Of a stretch of 64,000 nucleotides of DNA, positions 11,690-24,323 are shown piece by piece (position 1 is the first letter of the stretch; each line of letters starts with the position of its first letter). Source of the DNA: Polydactylus sextarius (taxonomy: Eukaryota; Chordata; Actinopteri; Polynemidae). The notes beneath the pieces are model-generated. The model did not search any database. It saw nothing but the letters and a program-made list of their open reading frames with translations, and was not told the DNA's origin. The stretch spans positions 1,854,501-1,918,500 of the forward strand of contig CM028917.1 in NCBI GenBank assembly GCA_016801845.1. The letters run 5' to 3'. The translations under genes and the position numbers were made by a program.

Positions 11690-14655
11690 AAAGTGGGGGA
11701 TTTACTGCCGGTGGGATTTACTCCTTGTTCCAATTTGCAGGGGGATTACTCATTTTTTCATCATTCCTTTATTTATTTATTCTCTCTCCAAATTCATTTC
11801 CAATTCACCTGAAGGAAAACAAAATATCGAGCCAAATGCATAAATACTGTGTGTGTGAATAGATAATGACAGCAGGTCAAGTTGTGAGTGAGTCACGTCG
11901 TCGCTCCTGGAAGAAAGTGATTACTGTAACACAGCGCTGACAATCATGACCAAGATAATCCCATTTCTCACATGAAGCTCAAATTGTATTATGTCACATT
12001 GTATTTCGCATATGCTATCAAAAAGTGGATTTAGATATGCAAACTATCTGGGAAAAAGAAAAGTGAAATTCTAAAAGAGAGAGAAAGGGAGGAAAAGAAA
12101 ACACGCAGCCGCAGGGTTGGCATCCAGGCGTGTCACTTTGTCAAGCTGTCTGGTTTCTGAGAGAGCTTGATGGTTTCTAAGGGAGGGGAGAAAAAAGTGT
12201 CGCAAAGGCATGCTCTTCTCCAAGATGAACAGATGGCAGAGTCTAAGTGTGGAGATTTGTTTTATATCTCCATCCCATGTTGTGGCGCAGTAGATGTGGG
12301 CTTCCGTTTTCTCCTTTTTTTTTTCCCTCCTCCTTCTTCAAATGTTATCTTACAGGATAACGGATACATGCAATGTTTAAGCTAATGAGGAGTGGGTGTT
12401 GTTTTGTCTTCCTCTTTATTTCTTCCCCTCTCTCCCACTGACACATCATCTTGCTTTCCATTCTCCCTCAAACCCACGCTTGGAGCGGAAACCTATATGC
12501 CACACAATTATGCAACATGGTTGGGAGTGCTGCACGCAGCCTGGGTGGCCGTCTAAAAAACACAGCTGACAGCAGAGTTCCCGGCAGCTACCGACGAGAA
12601 GTAAAAAAGAACATAATGCTCACGGAGCTGGAGATGATACCAGGTCAGTGCACCGCTGCTTCCCCTGCAAAGTGGGGACGAGCGGGAACAGTACACTTCA
12701 GTGGCAGGTTTTAGCCTCAGTGGTTAGGAGGCTCTGAGGATCACAGTCACTCGTGCGATCCACCACTTCACCATCAGCTAATGATACACTACTCAAGATT
12801 TCAGGTCATGACAGGATACCTCTAAAACTGAAAGAGCTCTTGTTATTGGCGCTTCTACCAACACGTGGACAGACAGGATATAGATAAACCTCAAAGATTC
12901 TTTATGTTTCTCAGCTGCTGAATGTTGTTTCTTGCCATGAGTGAGTGGTGGTGATGGTCGCTGCGTTTATAAGACTAGAGGTTGTGATATGTCCTCGGGG
13001 CAGCGCTACATCATCACGGCACACTGGGACGACATGGCTAGCTAAGTAGCGTGCTAACCATTAACTGATGGAGCGAAGGAAGTACAAGAAAATGAAGTCG
13101 ATATCTATCCTCTGACACCCTGTCAACACTGTCAATATGTCACATTCCCCCATTTACATTTGTTTTGCCTCATTGGTGATGAAAATCAAACTAATAATTT
13201 TCTGTAATAGTGTGTAATGAGCATTATGGCTGTGGTCATCTTCACTCAGCATGTACACGTACAGTCATGCAAACATTTCTTGAGCACAAAGTTGGTGTGG
13301 GGCAATGGTAAGAAATGATTTATCCATTCTGAAAAAGACAAACAAACAAAACAAAACATGAATTTCATTTTAGAAAACAACTAACCGGTGCACTGACACC
13401 ATCAAGTGTTATGGCTGGGTCTTAAAAGAAGTAAGATGTGGACCGGCTCCACACTGTCACCAACATCACCCTGGTAGGAAAGAAGTATAATCATCTAATA
13501 ATAAGAATCCCCAGAAAGATGCCTTGGCTACAGACCTACCATTAAACAATATAATTTACTGGCAGGAAAAACACGAGCAGGTTCTTTCACATGTTTAGTC
13601 TCAGCAACAAGGATTTTCAGTTGCACATTAATGGCGGACCTGAACAGCTTTATCAAAATAAGACTAGAATCAAACAGCCCTGCTTCCAGCCACGTTGCTG
13701 CCTCCTGTAATATCAAGCTCACGTGCATCCTCACAGAGAAGGTTTGGAAGAATTTAATCAAACTCAGAGTGATGGATCCTTCAGCGCGGTTCATTTGGTG
13801 AGGTGAGAATATTACAGCTGAATTCAGGAGTACTAATAACTGCTGTTTTATTCTCCTTCCAAGAAAAATGGGAACGAGTTGTTAGAAATTAATCATTAAC
13901 AAGAACACGGCGCTCCCCCAGTCTACTGCGCTTGCAAAGACTACTAAAACCCAAAGAATAAATAGTGCTCGTACTCAACTACTGCTTCATGTGTTATTAG
14001 AGTTGACTGTAGACTGTGCCTGGATAAAATGACAGGGGGATGTGATGCGTTTTGACTCCTCACTTGCCGCCAAAAATCTCAACCCTGGCAGGATGACAAA
14101 ACACAGTCCCTCAGAAGTCCGCATGGCAAAATAACTAGTTTTGAGTCCATGTGGTTTTGATTTATGAGTCTTGGCTTGCCTTAAACCAGGTGCTGTGAGC
14201 ACAAATAATGAAGTAAACTTGTAAAACTTTAACTTCTGCAGTAGCGCACACCACAAAGCAGAAAGTCTGAGAGTCTCCGGAAAACCAAATTCTTCGAGCA
14301 AAAAAAAGGGGAAGAAGCCAAATAAATCCCCAACATGCCCCAGCATGGGAGACCAGCCCTTGTACCCCTGACCAGGTAAACTTCCCACATAGTCGTTAAT
14401 GGACACAGCGGCTGTTGTTTACTGAAGACTCCCCACAGAGGAGACTAGCTGACCCATGTCTGCAACCAGTGAGTGGTACAAATGGCAAACACCTCTTGGA
14501 GTCATTATTTATGCAGGAATGCCCTTGGGAGTCTTTGCACTTGTTTACACAGTCACGGCACAGTCCATTCATGACGGCTCCGAGTAAATGAGCCGCTTGC
14601 TACCAATTTGTCCTGGACGACGAAGCTTTGGGGCTCTACTACCCACAGTTACCTT
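11690..14655. other. non-coding interval
   Basis: No gene recognised. A TATGCTATC/ATATGCAAAC-bearing AT-rich stretch at about 11940-12060 looks enhancer-like. The 87-codon frame at 12451-12714 and the 139-codon minus frame at 13987-14406 carry no recognisable domain. Confidence 0.55.
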
Positions 14656-14659
14656 GGGG

Positions 14660-14693
14660 TGTGTATGTGTGTGTATGTGTGTGTGAGTGTGTA
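14660..14693. repeat. imperfect (TG)n microsatellite
   Basis: TG repeats interrupted by TA and GAG. Confidence 0.9.
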
Positions 14694-14818
14694 GGGGTAA
14701 AGAAAGGAGGTTAACACAGCAGTGCTGTACTGTTGGGAACCGACCTGGAACTACGGACACAACAGTCCCAAAGGTATTGGAAAGCACACTGTCACATTTG
14801 GAAATAAATGAGAGGATG

Positions 14819-14850
14819 TTTTTTTTTTTGTTTGTTTGTTTTTTTTTTTT
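14819..14850 (+). repeat. T tract with (GTTT)n core
   Basis: Two T runs separated by GTTTGTTTG. Confidence 0.9.
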
Positions 14851-14854
14851 AAAG

Positions 14855-17800
14855 TATGGACTATGGACTTTCACCTTTTCAAATGGGCTGTTTGTTTGTC
14901 CGAGGACGAGGACAACGGTCAAAGTTTTTGAGTACCAGCTGCCCCATAAAACCAAGACCAAGATATTGGGAGTTTTATGGAAGTTGAACTCTGAAAGGCA
15001 AAGTGAAGAGAGAATTCATCTAGCATCATTTTACAGAAAGCGTGTTCATCTTCTGTTTTAAAATTGATGCTAAAATGTATAATGCACAACAAGTCTGTCT
15101 GTTTAATGCTCGTGTGGTCAAGATCGAAGAGATCAGATCAGTTGAAAGTATCACATGTAAGTATGGTGAAAATTCTTTCTTTGCTACTTTAAACAAAAGT
15201 ACAAAACTATTCAAATCGAGAATCATGAATCATAATTGACAAACTGTCAAATTCATATTCAAACCAACAGAAGACAGCATATTAACAGAAAATTAGGGTA
15301 AAGTGCTGCTCTCTGGTCTTCCTGTCCCCTGAGTCACAGTCAGACTGGCTGTCAGGATAAACCCTGGTGGGCTGCTGCATCCGTGGTCCGGTGGATTGTC
15401 AACAGATCAATCGTTTTTCTGTCCCTGTCTGTGCGCCTGTTAATTGGGATGCACACAAGATCGTGCTCCATGTGCGACTGGGCTCACTGGCCAAAGACAA
15501 TCATGTTTCATTCCTCACCCTGATGTTGTGCAAACGTTAGCTTGAATGGATCGAGCCTCAGCGCAGAGCAGTTGTTGACATGTTGCCAAACCTGCATGGA
15601 TTAGGGAATTTTGTTACCGTGCAATTGTGTAACTGATGGGTTGTTTTCTGTGGTTATTGTTAAAGCTACAAGGAGGGTTAGGATTAAGGTGAGAGTGAAG
15701 GCTGCAATAGCAGTTTACACCCTGCTCACGGTTACTGTTTCTTCATCTTCTCATGTTGGACTGTGAGTAGACTGGATGTTAAATGGGGGCTTTTGAATTC
15801 ATTTTGGTATAAAAGGAGAATTAAACCACTGACAGACAGAATGACATATGTAACCATTTATCGCAGCAAACAGGAAGTTGTGTATTTTGATAACATAATG
15901 AGAGCACTAGACAAATCTGTTCTATCAGCTGAATATTAATTACATGTTGTCATTTTCCGTACTTCCTATCACTGCAAATGAACCACGTATCATGCTATTT
16001 GTCACAATTGTGAGTAACCTCATTTAAGGTATTAAATCCAGCTAATTGTGACTTTTCAACAGGGTTTTCACATCTCGAACGTTTATGTCTCGTGTTAAAA
16101 AATTTTCAGTGTTGTGTTCCCAAACAGATGGAGGGCGTTGCATGCATTTCAATGCCAGTCCAAAAGATGCAAAGAAGCAAAAGGAGAGGATTCAATTAAA
16201 CAGAAAAGCACTGAAGGCAAATGACTCCCCCCATGGTTTTCAGGTGCTCATCCAGTGAAACAGTAAAAAAGGGAAGAAATAAGGTTCACAGAGAGGCAGA
16301 GTGACAGAAAGAGACAGAGAGAGAGAGAGAAAAGAGGAAAGAAGCGATGGGATAATTTAACAAGCTTCCTCCTAAACCACTCCAAAACCTCCTGAGTTTA
16401 ATTGCTGGGAGGCAACATTATCCCTAGCAACACTGTGTCTGTCTCTTGGCTGGGATTCGGTGGGTACCTGCTGTATCCACTCCCCACACAATGCAGCGCC
16501 CACTGAGCCATATAATCCTCTCAGGCCCTCCTCTTCTGGAGAACCACATTCAATCCCGTTGTGACATGGGAAAATCTCCTCTTCTCAATTTTTTTTTTTT
16601 TTTTTTTGTTGGGGGGGTACGTGCTTCAAATAAGCCCAATCAGTAGGCGCCGTTATGTGTGCACAATGCTGCGGGGGAGCCGTTATGGAAGGCAAAACAG
16701 AGAGGAAGAGTTAAATAAAAAACGTTTGATTTGCTGCTGTGAAATTTGGGGCTACTTTCCATTCCTGAGCCGAGCTCCCTGGAGCAGCCATATTTCTGTT
16801 TATGTTTAAATGTGAATCAGTCAGATGGGCTGTTGGGTTCCTGCTGAATCATCCGACACTCCCATCAGAAAGCGCGGGGGTTACTTTTGAACCGGCTGCC
16901 TCGTAGGAGAAAACAAGAAACTAAAGCTACTTTCTTTTCTGACTCCTCTTTCAAGTTGCCCTTGAAAAAGAAAATTACAACAACGGCTTTGATGCCAGTC
17001 TGACATGCTTCGAGATATTCTCCATAAGTGCAGACACATACAAGATTATCATCCCAATGAGTCTGTACTGATGTCTTTTAACCGTCTGAATGCAGCACGA
17101 GCCAGTGAGAGGGAAGCTTTTTTTTTTTCCCTCAACACTGTGCAGAGGGACGTGGAAACAGTGGCTCATTACACAAAATGGCAAAAGAAGAAAAATGGTT
17201 ATTTCTTTGTTGGCCAATGTTTTGTAACTTAAGTCAATATGGCATTTAGAGACCCGCTGAGACATCTTTTAATTAGAGGATGAGCTAAATAATGAGAAAG
17301 TACAGAGGCGGCGTAGTGAGGAAGATTTGAATGTTTTATTAATTTTACTTTTAGGCTTCTGTGTTCTCGTGGCAAATGGCTGTTTTTACTTCATATACTT
17401 CATTCTCCATGAGAAAAACACAACAGTTTTATTTTCATTATATGTTTTTCTTTTTGCACCATTTAATTTCACCCTAAATTGTACAAGCTTGCGTGTTGTA
17501 GGCTCATTATAACTGATTTTTCCTCCTTTTGTTATAGCCCCTATTAAACATACTGTGCTTTTGTATTATTGCAGATATTCTGGCTTTTCTCTTTCTGCTC
17601 GCTGCTACAGTGACACTATCCATCACTTATCAAGGTCTTGTGAAATAGCGTCGTCCTACCTTTTTACAGAGGTCGGATGTCAGAGGTTGTAGGCGTTGTG
17701 GAAGCGAAGAAATCACTCGTAGCTGACGTGGAAAGTGAAGTCCAGTGTCGACGCCGCACTTAAGCGATCAGTTGCTGTGAGAAACACAAAGAGCAGACAC

Positions 17801-18320
17801 ACAATGTGTTACCTGATGAGGCTATTTCACAAAGAGATGAGCAACAAACTAGACACGTGTAACTGGAACTCATATGTGGTGTGAAAATCAACAAATTAAG
17901 TTAACCTGACTAACCCTACACACTCAGTATTCATTATTATGTTTCTACAGTACAGAGCACCAAAACACTAGCTCAATTCAAGAGGGGCTTTTGCATTTTT
18001 TACATCAAAGGCACCAATAGGATTCACCTTCAAGATTCATTGTTTGCTAATTGCAACCTCACCAAAAAGGCACCGAGGCCAACAGACTGGTCTTTTAAAA
18101 AAAAGAACAACTCATAAAACATATAGTTTCTGTGATTACCTAAAATAGAAGGAATCTGTAGTTTTTATCAAACATTGCTCAAAGAGGAAGGAGGAGTGCA
18201 TCTGTTGAGGACTATTTTCAGCAGTGGATTAATCCACATTTGGCTCCACTGGGGTTTTTTCCAGAAGCAGGATTGTCCTTGTGGAAGTGAGTCCAAATAA
18301 AAGATGGAGTGTGTGTGTTC
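14855..18320. other. non-coding interval
   Basis: No gene recognised. Simple sequence includes (GA)n near 16315-16332, T19 at 16589-16607 and T-rich DNA near 17119. AT-rich unique DNA around 15840-16060 and 17220-17560 has many TAAT cores but no distinct landmark. Confidence 0.55.
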
Positions 18321-18323
18321 AGC

Positions 18324-18402
18324 AAAATGAAGGAACATGTCACCCAGTGCAACAGTGACGCTCACTGATGTGTTTTAATAGTTTTTCAACAACAATGGAG
18401 CC
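18324..18402 (+). repeat. dispersed repeat, copy 1
   Basis: This segment aligns by eye with 47978-48061. Shared blocks include ACATGTCAC, CAGTGCAACA, TGTGTTTTTAATAGTTT (one T fewer here) and GGAGCC/GGGCTCC ends. Two related copies in a 64-kb window show that it is an interspersed repeat. I could not assign a class; a stretch of GT-rich sequence precedes both copies. Confidence 0.65.
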
Positions 18403-18896
18403 ATGTGGCAGAGGAATCAGAGACTTCAAGCTTTAGATCTTCACAATGCGTGTTGGTAGAAAACCTTCATTGTTGGATCTATTAACATTAAGAAGACAAA
18501 TCATTTGGACACTATTTGAAACTACTTTTCAAAGATAAAATGATCTGAAGTGGGAAACAGAGACAAACCACCTCTGCAGCAGTGCAGAGTTGCTAATGAT
18601 GGGATATGATATCTTCTCTGAGTTCAGCGCGCCGAAGCGCTTTAATGCTGCTTCTCAGACTCTTTCTTAAAAACGTTAAAAAAAAATGTCTCACATCCAA
18701 CAGCGCTGTCAGAAATAAGATGGCGAGGTGGAAAGGTGAGCTCATAATCCATAACAGATAGCTGAGATTGGCCACATTGGCATCGAATCCTTATGAAAAT
18801 TGTAACAGGCCTTGGCACCGGCACAGAACCCAACAAATCAAAAACTGTGAGAGCTGCAGTCATTTGCAGTCAGGCCATGGAGGTTGTTTCTGAAAA
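18403..18896. other. non-coding interval
   Basis: No gene recognised. Ends in a T26 tract. Confidence 0.5.
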
Positions 18897-18922
18897 TTTT
18901 TTTTTTTTTTTTTTTTTTTTTT
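18897..18922 (+). repeat. poly-T tract (26)
   Basis: Uninterrupted T homopolymer. Confidence 0.95.
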
Positions 18923-19267
18923 GTCAAAAAATGTGGTCAGCTCACTTGGCTCCCACCTGCTGCTTTATCCTCTGGGATTTGTAGCATCGCGGCGATGCTG
19001 GTGTTAACGCTGGATGAGAGCTGTTTTAAAAATAAACACATTCGCCAACACAGCCAGTGATTCAAGTAACGTTAGATTATATAAATTGTCAGTAATGAGG
19101 CACCAGGGACGGCGTCTGTGATCCACAGAGGTCGACCATAACATTCTGCCTCACCGCTGAATAAAATGCATCCCGAGTGCAAGTTTAACAGCCTTAACAT
19201 GAGCAGGTACATACAAAGAGACAGGCAGGAGGTCTGAGAGGGCACTGCGCTCGTTGTAGAGGTCGCA
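18923..19267. other. non-coding interval
   Basis: No gene or repeat recognised between the T tract and the CA repeat. Confidence 0.5.
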
Positions 19268-19289
19268 TACACACACACACACACACACA
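19268..19289. repeat. (CA)n microsatellite
   Basis: About eleven AC units. Confidence 0.95.
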
Positions 19290-19428
19290 ATGATACACAA
19301 ACAGTGCTGACAGCAGGAAAATATGAGGGCTTCTGAAGTAAAACGTATGAAGAAACGGATGTATGGGTCATTTTACTGAGAAGTACCATTAACATCTCTG
19401 CCCTTGTCTGAACTGGAGCTCAGATCAG

Positions 19429-19429
<1 letters not shown>

Positions 19430-19464
<35 letters not shown>

Positions 19465-19470
19465 GCACGC
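19430..19470. repeat. (CA)n then (GCAC)n microsatellite
   Basis: Fifteen CA units run into GCACGCACGC. Confidence 0.95.
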
Positions 19471-19522
19471 ATCACATGTAGACGCGCACACACATGTATC
19501 ACATGTAGACGCACACACATGC
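19471..19522 (+). repeat. tandem duplication of a 25-27 base unit
   Basis: Two adjacent copies of a unit beginning ATCACATGTAGACGC (19471-19497 and 19498-19522) differ by a two-base GC step and the last base. They directly extend the CA microsatellite and look like minisatellite birth by slippage or unequal exchange. Confidence 0.8.
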
Positions 19523-19854
19523 ACACACAAAGCACCGTCCTCTCCTCTTTTTACATTCCTCCTCTTTTCGCCCTCAGAGAAGGAGAGGTCGACATTTTAA
19601 CTGCATCGTGAGGAGATGGCTTCCTTTCACCTTGACGGGCATATAATGAACATTTTTCATTTTGAGCTTAGCTTCACTTACAGAGTCAGTCAGCTATTTT
19701 CTCTTTGAACCTTTTTTTCTCCCCCCCCCCACCCTCTTTCTGACATTTCCCTCTGTGGTTTTGCCAGGATGATCTTCACAGTAAATTTGTGCCCCCTTTT
19801 AAAGAAATAGGATACATTTCTGTTGATGTTTTTTTATTTTTTATTTTTTTTTTT

Positions 19855-20000
19855 TCAAAGCATTCATTTGCATAAAGGTCCCCGCATAACACAAATAGGC
19901 CTACGGTGCAGCATGAAACACAAACAATATGCTAATCACACCTGTTTCAATTAGAGCCCGGGTATCCATGAAATCCATATCATTATTCACTTATTGTTTT
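19855..20000. promoter_or_regulatory. candidate POU/SOX-type regulatory block
   Basis: An exact octamer ATTTGCAT lies at 19866-19873 and an ATGCTAAT variant at 19929-19936, directly preceded by AACAAT (SOX-type core). The surrounding DNA is repeat-free with an AATTAG site. The POU and SOX half-sites abut as in known SOX-POU composites, but the SOX half faces the opposite way from the classical arrangement. Function is inference. Confidence 0.3.
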
Positions 20001-20205
20001 GCATTTTGTTTTAGAGAAGAAAAAGCTACACCTTGAGGGAATGTGACTAAATATTTGACTGATGAGCTTCATGTTTATGAGCACACATCAAGGTTAGTTT
20101 GGTAATGATGAGGAGGGAATGAGAGACAGATGTATGTACACAAACTAGCAGAAATTTGAAAAAAAAAATCTATAAATCAGAGTTGGAAATTTGTAAAAAA
20201 TTTGT
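20001..20205. other. non-coding interval
   Basis: No feature recognised; AT-rich. Confidence 0.4.
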
Positions 20206-20320
20206 AATCTCTACTGTCTCTTCCTGGTCTCCCACTTGTCTTTCTCCCCCTCTCCCCCGTCCTCCTCCCCTCCCTTTCCTCTGTCTCTTCTCTTTCTCTT
20301 TTCTCTGTTTTCATTTCACT
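20206..20320 (+). repeat. pyrimidine-rich tract
   Basis: About 115 bases are nearly all C and T with few purines. Such tracts can adopt triplex DNA. It directly precedes the LINE 3' fragment. Confidence 0.7.
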
Positions 20321-20321
20321 C

Positions 20322-20480
20322 CAGCCGGTCGAGGCAGATCAGACCGTCCGCTCTGAGCCTGGTTGTGCTGGAGGTTTCTCCCTGTTTCCTGTTTCCTGGG
20401 TTCCTTCCTGGGTTTCTCCATGTAAAGTGCCTTGCGCTATATAAATAAAACTGAACTGAATTGAATTGAAAATTGAAGAC
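20322..20480 (+). mobile_element. 3' end of an L2/Maui-like LINE
   Basis: Includes GGTCGAGGCAGATC, GAGCCTGGTTGTGCTGGAGG, and the terminal CGCTATATAAATAAAACTG followed by GAATT-type tandem repeats. From memory this is the 3' untranslated tail of a widespread teleost LINE of the L2 clade. Only the extreme 3' end is present, as expected from 5'-truncated insertion. No reverse transcriptase sequence remains here. Confidence 0.7.
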
Positions 20481-22360
20481 ATAATTATCACTACCTAAGA
20501 TAATACATGCATACAACCTCTCATCAAAAAAACTAAAATCCAAATAGTTTTTCAGCAGTGGCGATAAAACTAAAAACACATAGTAATTATGAACAATACA
20601 AACAACAATGTCATTTTTTTTGTATTATCACAGCAGTAAAAAAAAAATGTATTTCACCTGTTTTATAGTTCAGTCATATTTTCATTGACTGTTGACTGAC
20701 ATTGGGGGTGTGAGGTGGCCATGTTTTGGATGATAACAATCTTGGGTTGGTGACTAGCTATAGCCACCAATATGCTTGTCAAGCTGTCCATAACTCTGCT
20801 TCCACTGTTCTGAGATCAGCTATGACACTAATTAATTACTTGGCTCAAGCAGTTCATAGCAGCTATTTTATCACTGGACTGGTTAAAATTCATACTGAAT
20901 TTACAAGAAAGCCAAGAAAGTGTTATTTGCAACCCATAATCATGTACACAGACAGAATTATTGCCTGAAAAAAAAAGCTTTAATTTTAATTTTTAAACCT
21001 TATCTGTCCACTAGTTTTGCCTTTCTTGTAACTACTTTAATTGTGTATAGTATTACTATAACTATCCCATCTAAGAGTTATTTGGTCTGGATTATAAAAA
21101 AGTAAATGTGACACATTTTGATAAATATAGTTCTGGAGCTGAGAAACCCAATCTTCAAGATATTCTGACTGTATATTTTCCCCAGGAAGGATTATTTTAA
21201 TTTCCCTGAAAAGTCATTGTAGAGATGTATAAAAAATTTACAGATGTTATATTACTTCATCATTTAATCATGTTTTGAAAATAGCTAATTTTTCATACTT
21301 TCCACCGCCTGTAACATTACACTCATTACATTCAGTGGTTTTATTTCATACGTAGATATTTGCACTGTGCTGACTTCAATGTCTTCTATCTCTGTGTGAC
21401 ACCTATTAAGCCTGTTTTTCATTGGGTTTGGGAAATTTGCAAGTTACAGCTTGTAATGGCTCGGCTAGTCTCATATATCCACAGAGCCGTGGAGAATGGT
21501 CTGGCTGCACCCATTATCATTCTGCTATAGGGGAAAAAAAAAACATCCTGGCTTGTCTGTATTTCTTTAACCAAATCACAATGTTGTTCGGCAATGCAAG
21601 TCAAGGATGCAGCAACAATGTGTCTGCAAAATAGAAACAGACAGAACTTGTCTTGCATGTGGGAAGCCCCACAGACAAAGAGATATATGAAATACATGAA
21701 TTTATTGTCTAATGGCAGGAGTCCATTCTTCATACAATGCAATGTTCTGTGAAATCTTGAGTCCTGACATTTATGTAGAAGTTACTTCGACACACACAAC
21801 ATCGTAACGCTGTTTTGCATCAAACTCACACCCTGTGACAATGGCACTCCCTGACAGCAATGCCACTGTCACAATGCAAAACACCCGAGGACACCCCCAG
21901 AAGCTTGGTGTCCGTGTCCTGATGCTTGATGTTTAAATGTTGTGGCTGACGGGTGTGGGTTGTTGTAGCAAATGACATTTTGAAAACAGTAACCGGCAGA
22001 TGTTGCAAGTGGAGGAGAATGTTGCGTGCAGTATGTGTCCAGTGGCGGACTTATCCCCACAGTCTACCTCTGATGAGTCAGACTGTTTCTTGGTTTGTTG
22101 CAGACTACATTATGAGTTGGGAACAGACAAGGAAAATGATTGAAGTTGAGAAGTGGACGTCCGGGCTCGACAGATGATGCCACAGTTTGTTTGCATCACC
22201 AGAACTACTTCTTTCGGAGGTAAAATAGCTTTTCCTTCAGAAACAGAGCTGTGATCCCGTCAACTTGCATCCCAACAGCATGAATTCAGTGAAATGACCC
22301 CTGTTGTTGTTGTTGTAAAGTCGTTCAGAGAAGTCACACAGACAGAAAGAGACGTAGGTA
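20481..22360. other. AT-rich non-coding interval
   Basis: No gene recognised. Short frames at 20726-20968 and 21419-21742 show no domain. A (TTG)5 lies near 22302. Confidence 0.55.
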
Positions 22361-22362
22361 GT

Positions 22363-22376
22363 CTGCCACCTACTGG
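22363..22376 (-). promoter_or_regulatory. CTCF-like motif, reverse orientation
   Basis: CTGCCACCTACTGG is the reverse complement of CCAGTAGGTGGCAG, a good CTCF core. I recall GCCACCTACTGG as also being part of common fish repeats. Confidence 0.35.
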
Positions 22377-22421
22377 TCATGCAGTGTTGCTCTAGGTTTA
22401 TATCTTGTCTTAGCCTGGCCG

Positions 22422-22431
22422 TGATTGACAG
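22422..22431 (+). promoter_or_regulatory. PBX-PREP/MEIS decamer
   Basis: Exact TGATTGACAG, the consensus bound by PBX with PREP or MEIS partners. A second exact copy is at 29851. Confidence 0.35.
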
Positions 22432-22845
22432 CGGTGGTCTGATGTATCAGCAGAGTTTTGCAGAGGGTACACTATGATGAAATGATAAACAGAAGTTTCT
22501 TTTCCCACTATGTAAAAGTTTATAGCCTGACGCTGGTTCTGTAATGCTTTGCCGAACGTGGCTGTCATCCTCTCATTCAAAGTGATGGATTAGCTTTACC
22601 CACGGAAACAGAGGAAGGGCTGAGAGGAAAGTAAAAACTCGCTGCATGCATCTCATAACCTGAGAAATGATACAAAACAGCAAACTCATATAGCTCACAG
22701 AACATTCAGGAAATGATTAATTATTCTTAAACTCCAAGTCTGACTGTAAACCAGCCTTGAGTTTAGGAGTTTAGAGCCAAAATGTAACAATCCCACACGA
22801 AAATCTGTCCAAAAACTCAAACTTGCTTTCAAAAGGCTAGCGAAA

Positions 22846-22874
<29 letters not shown>
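22846..22874. repeat. (CA)n microsatellite
   Basis: About a dozen CA units with one GC interruption. Confidence 0.9.
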
Positions 22875-22876
<2 letters not shown>

Positions 22877-22911
22877 CACAAACACACTTGTGCCCACATT
22901 TGCCCACACGA

Positions 22912-22938
22912 GGGGGTGGGGGTGGGTGGGTGGGGGGG
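22912..22938 (+). other. strong G-quadruplex motif
   Basis: Five G tracts (5, 5, 3, 3 and 7 bases) are each separated by a single T. Single-base loops predict a very stable parallel quadruplex on the plus strand. Confidence 0.75.
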
Positions 22939-23157
22939 CTGGCAGGGTGCGTTCCAAGACAGCTGGTGAAAACCGGGTGTGCTCTGGCTGCTAGAAGGAG
23001 CAGATTCAGGTGACATCTGTGCCTCCTGTTGCAGCGCAATAGTAGAAACACTAAAAGTGAATTACAACATTAATGATAGTGCTCTGCAAGCTGTCGTTCC
23101 ATATTACACATCCATTATTCCTTGCATGGGTACTCAAAGGCATCGTGAAGGAATAGC

Positions 23158-23170
23158 CCCCCCCCCCCCT
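23158..23170. repeat. poly-C tract
   Basis: Run of about twelve C bases followed by TCCC. Confidence 0.85.
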
Positions 23171-23356
23171 CCCGACTGCCACCTCCACAAAACAGCCACC
23201 ACGCTGTGAAAGGGAGCAGTTGTTGAAAAGGATTGTGGGTTTATGGAGTAACACCTTCTACCGCAACAGCACATGGCACGGTGCTGACTGGATGACTGAT
23301 TCTCTTTCTCTCTATTTTCCATCCCTCACTTCATCGTTCACGCAAGCAACCTTCCA

Positions 23357-23409
23357 CCCCTGACCCCCACCCCCTCCCCGCCACCCCCCAAACATCTACC
23401 CCCACCCCC
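23357..23409 (-). other. C-run cluster (G-quadruplex on minus strand)
   Basis: Seven C tracts of four to six bases in 53 bases, five of them with loops of four bases or fewer. The minus strand has quadruplex potential and the plus strand i-motif potential. It lies about 420 bases from the plus-strand G-quadruplex motif. Confidence 0.7.
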
Positions 23410-23429
23410 TCCATGCGCCTCCACCACCG

Positions 23430-23560
23430 TCGCCGTCGCTATTTCAGACAACATTTGTTTGATCTTGCCGCCCTCTACAGCTGAATGAAATCAATCTGCG
23501 AGAGATGTCATGTGTGAGTAGAAATGATTGGCCACGAGAACAACGTGTATTTAAGAACAC
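23430..23560. promoter_or_regulatory. candidate conserved non-coding block
   Basis: Unique segment with ACAACATTTGTTTGATC, AATGAAATCAATC and a CCAAT-type ATTGG box, between C-rich and A-rich simple sequence. Enhancer-like by composition only. Confidence 0.2.
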
Positions 23561-23599
23561 GGAGCCCTGTGCCCTCGGTCTCGCAGGCCTGAAAGCCTG

Positions 23600-23618
23600 A
23601 AAAAAAAAAAAAAAAAAA
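23600..23618 (+). repeat. poly-A tract with (CA)n
   Basis: Nineteen A then a few CA units. Confidence 0.9.
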
Positions 23619-23966
23619 CACACACACAACAGGGGAGGCCGGCACACGCCTGATAGACATCACACAGACATCTCTGAGCTGTCACCCATCCCCAGACTTT
23701 CAATAACTTCAAATCCCCCGAAAACTTGGAGAATAAAGGCAGAGTCGATCACTCATAGCTCTCTTCACTCGGCTCTTCTCTTCAGGGAAATAACAGCCGA
23801 AGGAGAAAAACAAAGTCAGGATCCCATCCTCTCCCGTAGAAAAGCACTCGCATCCCCGGAGGACATGGGGAGAACACTTCTTTCATCATTCTGGTTAAGA
23901 CACAATAAAAAAAAGATTCATTTAAGGTGTTGCGACATAAATAGCATGCAGGTATAAACCAACTAT

Positions 23967-24323
23967 ATGGGAGGATCAATGGTAATCAAAGGTGGATTTT
24001 TACAAATAAAACACAAGATGGAGAAAGAAGGAAAAACTGCACGAGTGGGTGGTGGTGGTGGTGGTGGCATCACTAAAACAATAACACAGCTTTCACACCA
24101 GCCTACACATTTCTATAGGAGTCTGTGTGTGATTTGGAATGGTGCCACACCGGATCGAATGGCGCGGGCACATGCTCCACAAGATTCCCCCCGAGAACAT
24201 AAACAGATCGTCGGTACATCCAAACCGCAGCTCGGCGCCGCTGACTGGGGCTGTGATTTCTTCATTCAGCGGCGAGCACCACAATATGTGTCGTACTTGA
24301 AGTGTTTTACAATTACCAGCTGA
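23967..24323 (+). other. 118-codon open frame over (GGT)n, probably chance
   Basis: The frame reads through GGT repeats (24044-24067) as poly-Gly. The downstream part is moderately CpG-rich (24160-24290) but carries no domain I recognise. Confidence 0.1.

Noticed and set aside
13987..14406. 139-codon minus-strand frame
   Set aside because: No domain, no codon bias, no convincing splice sites or promoter.
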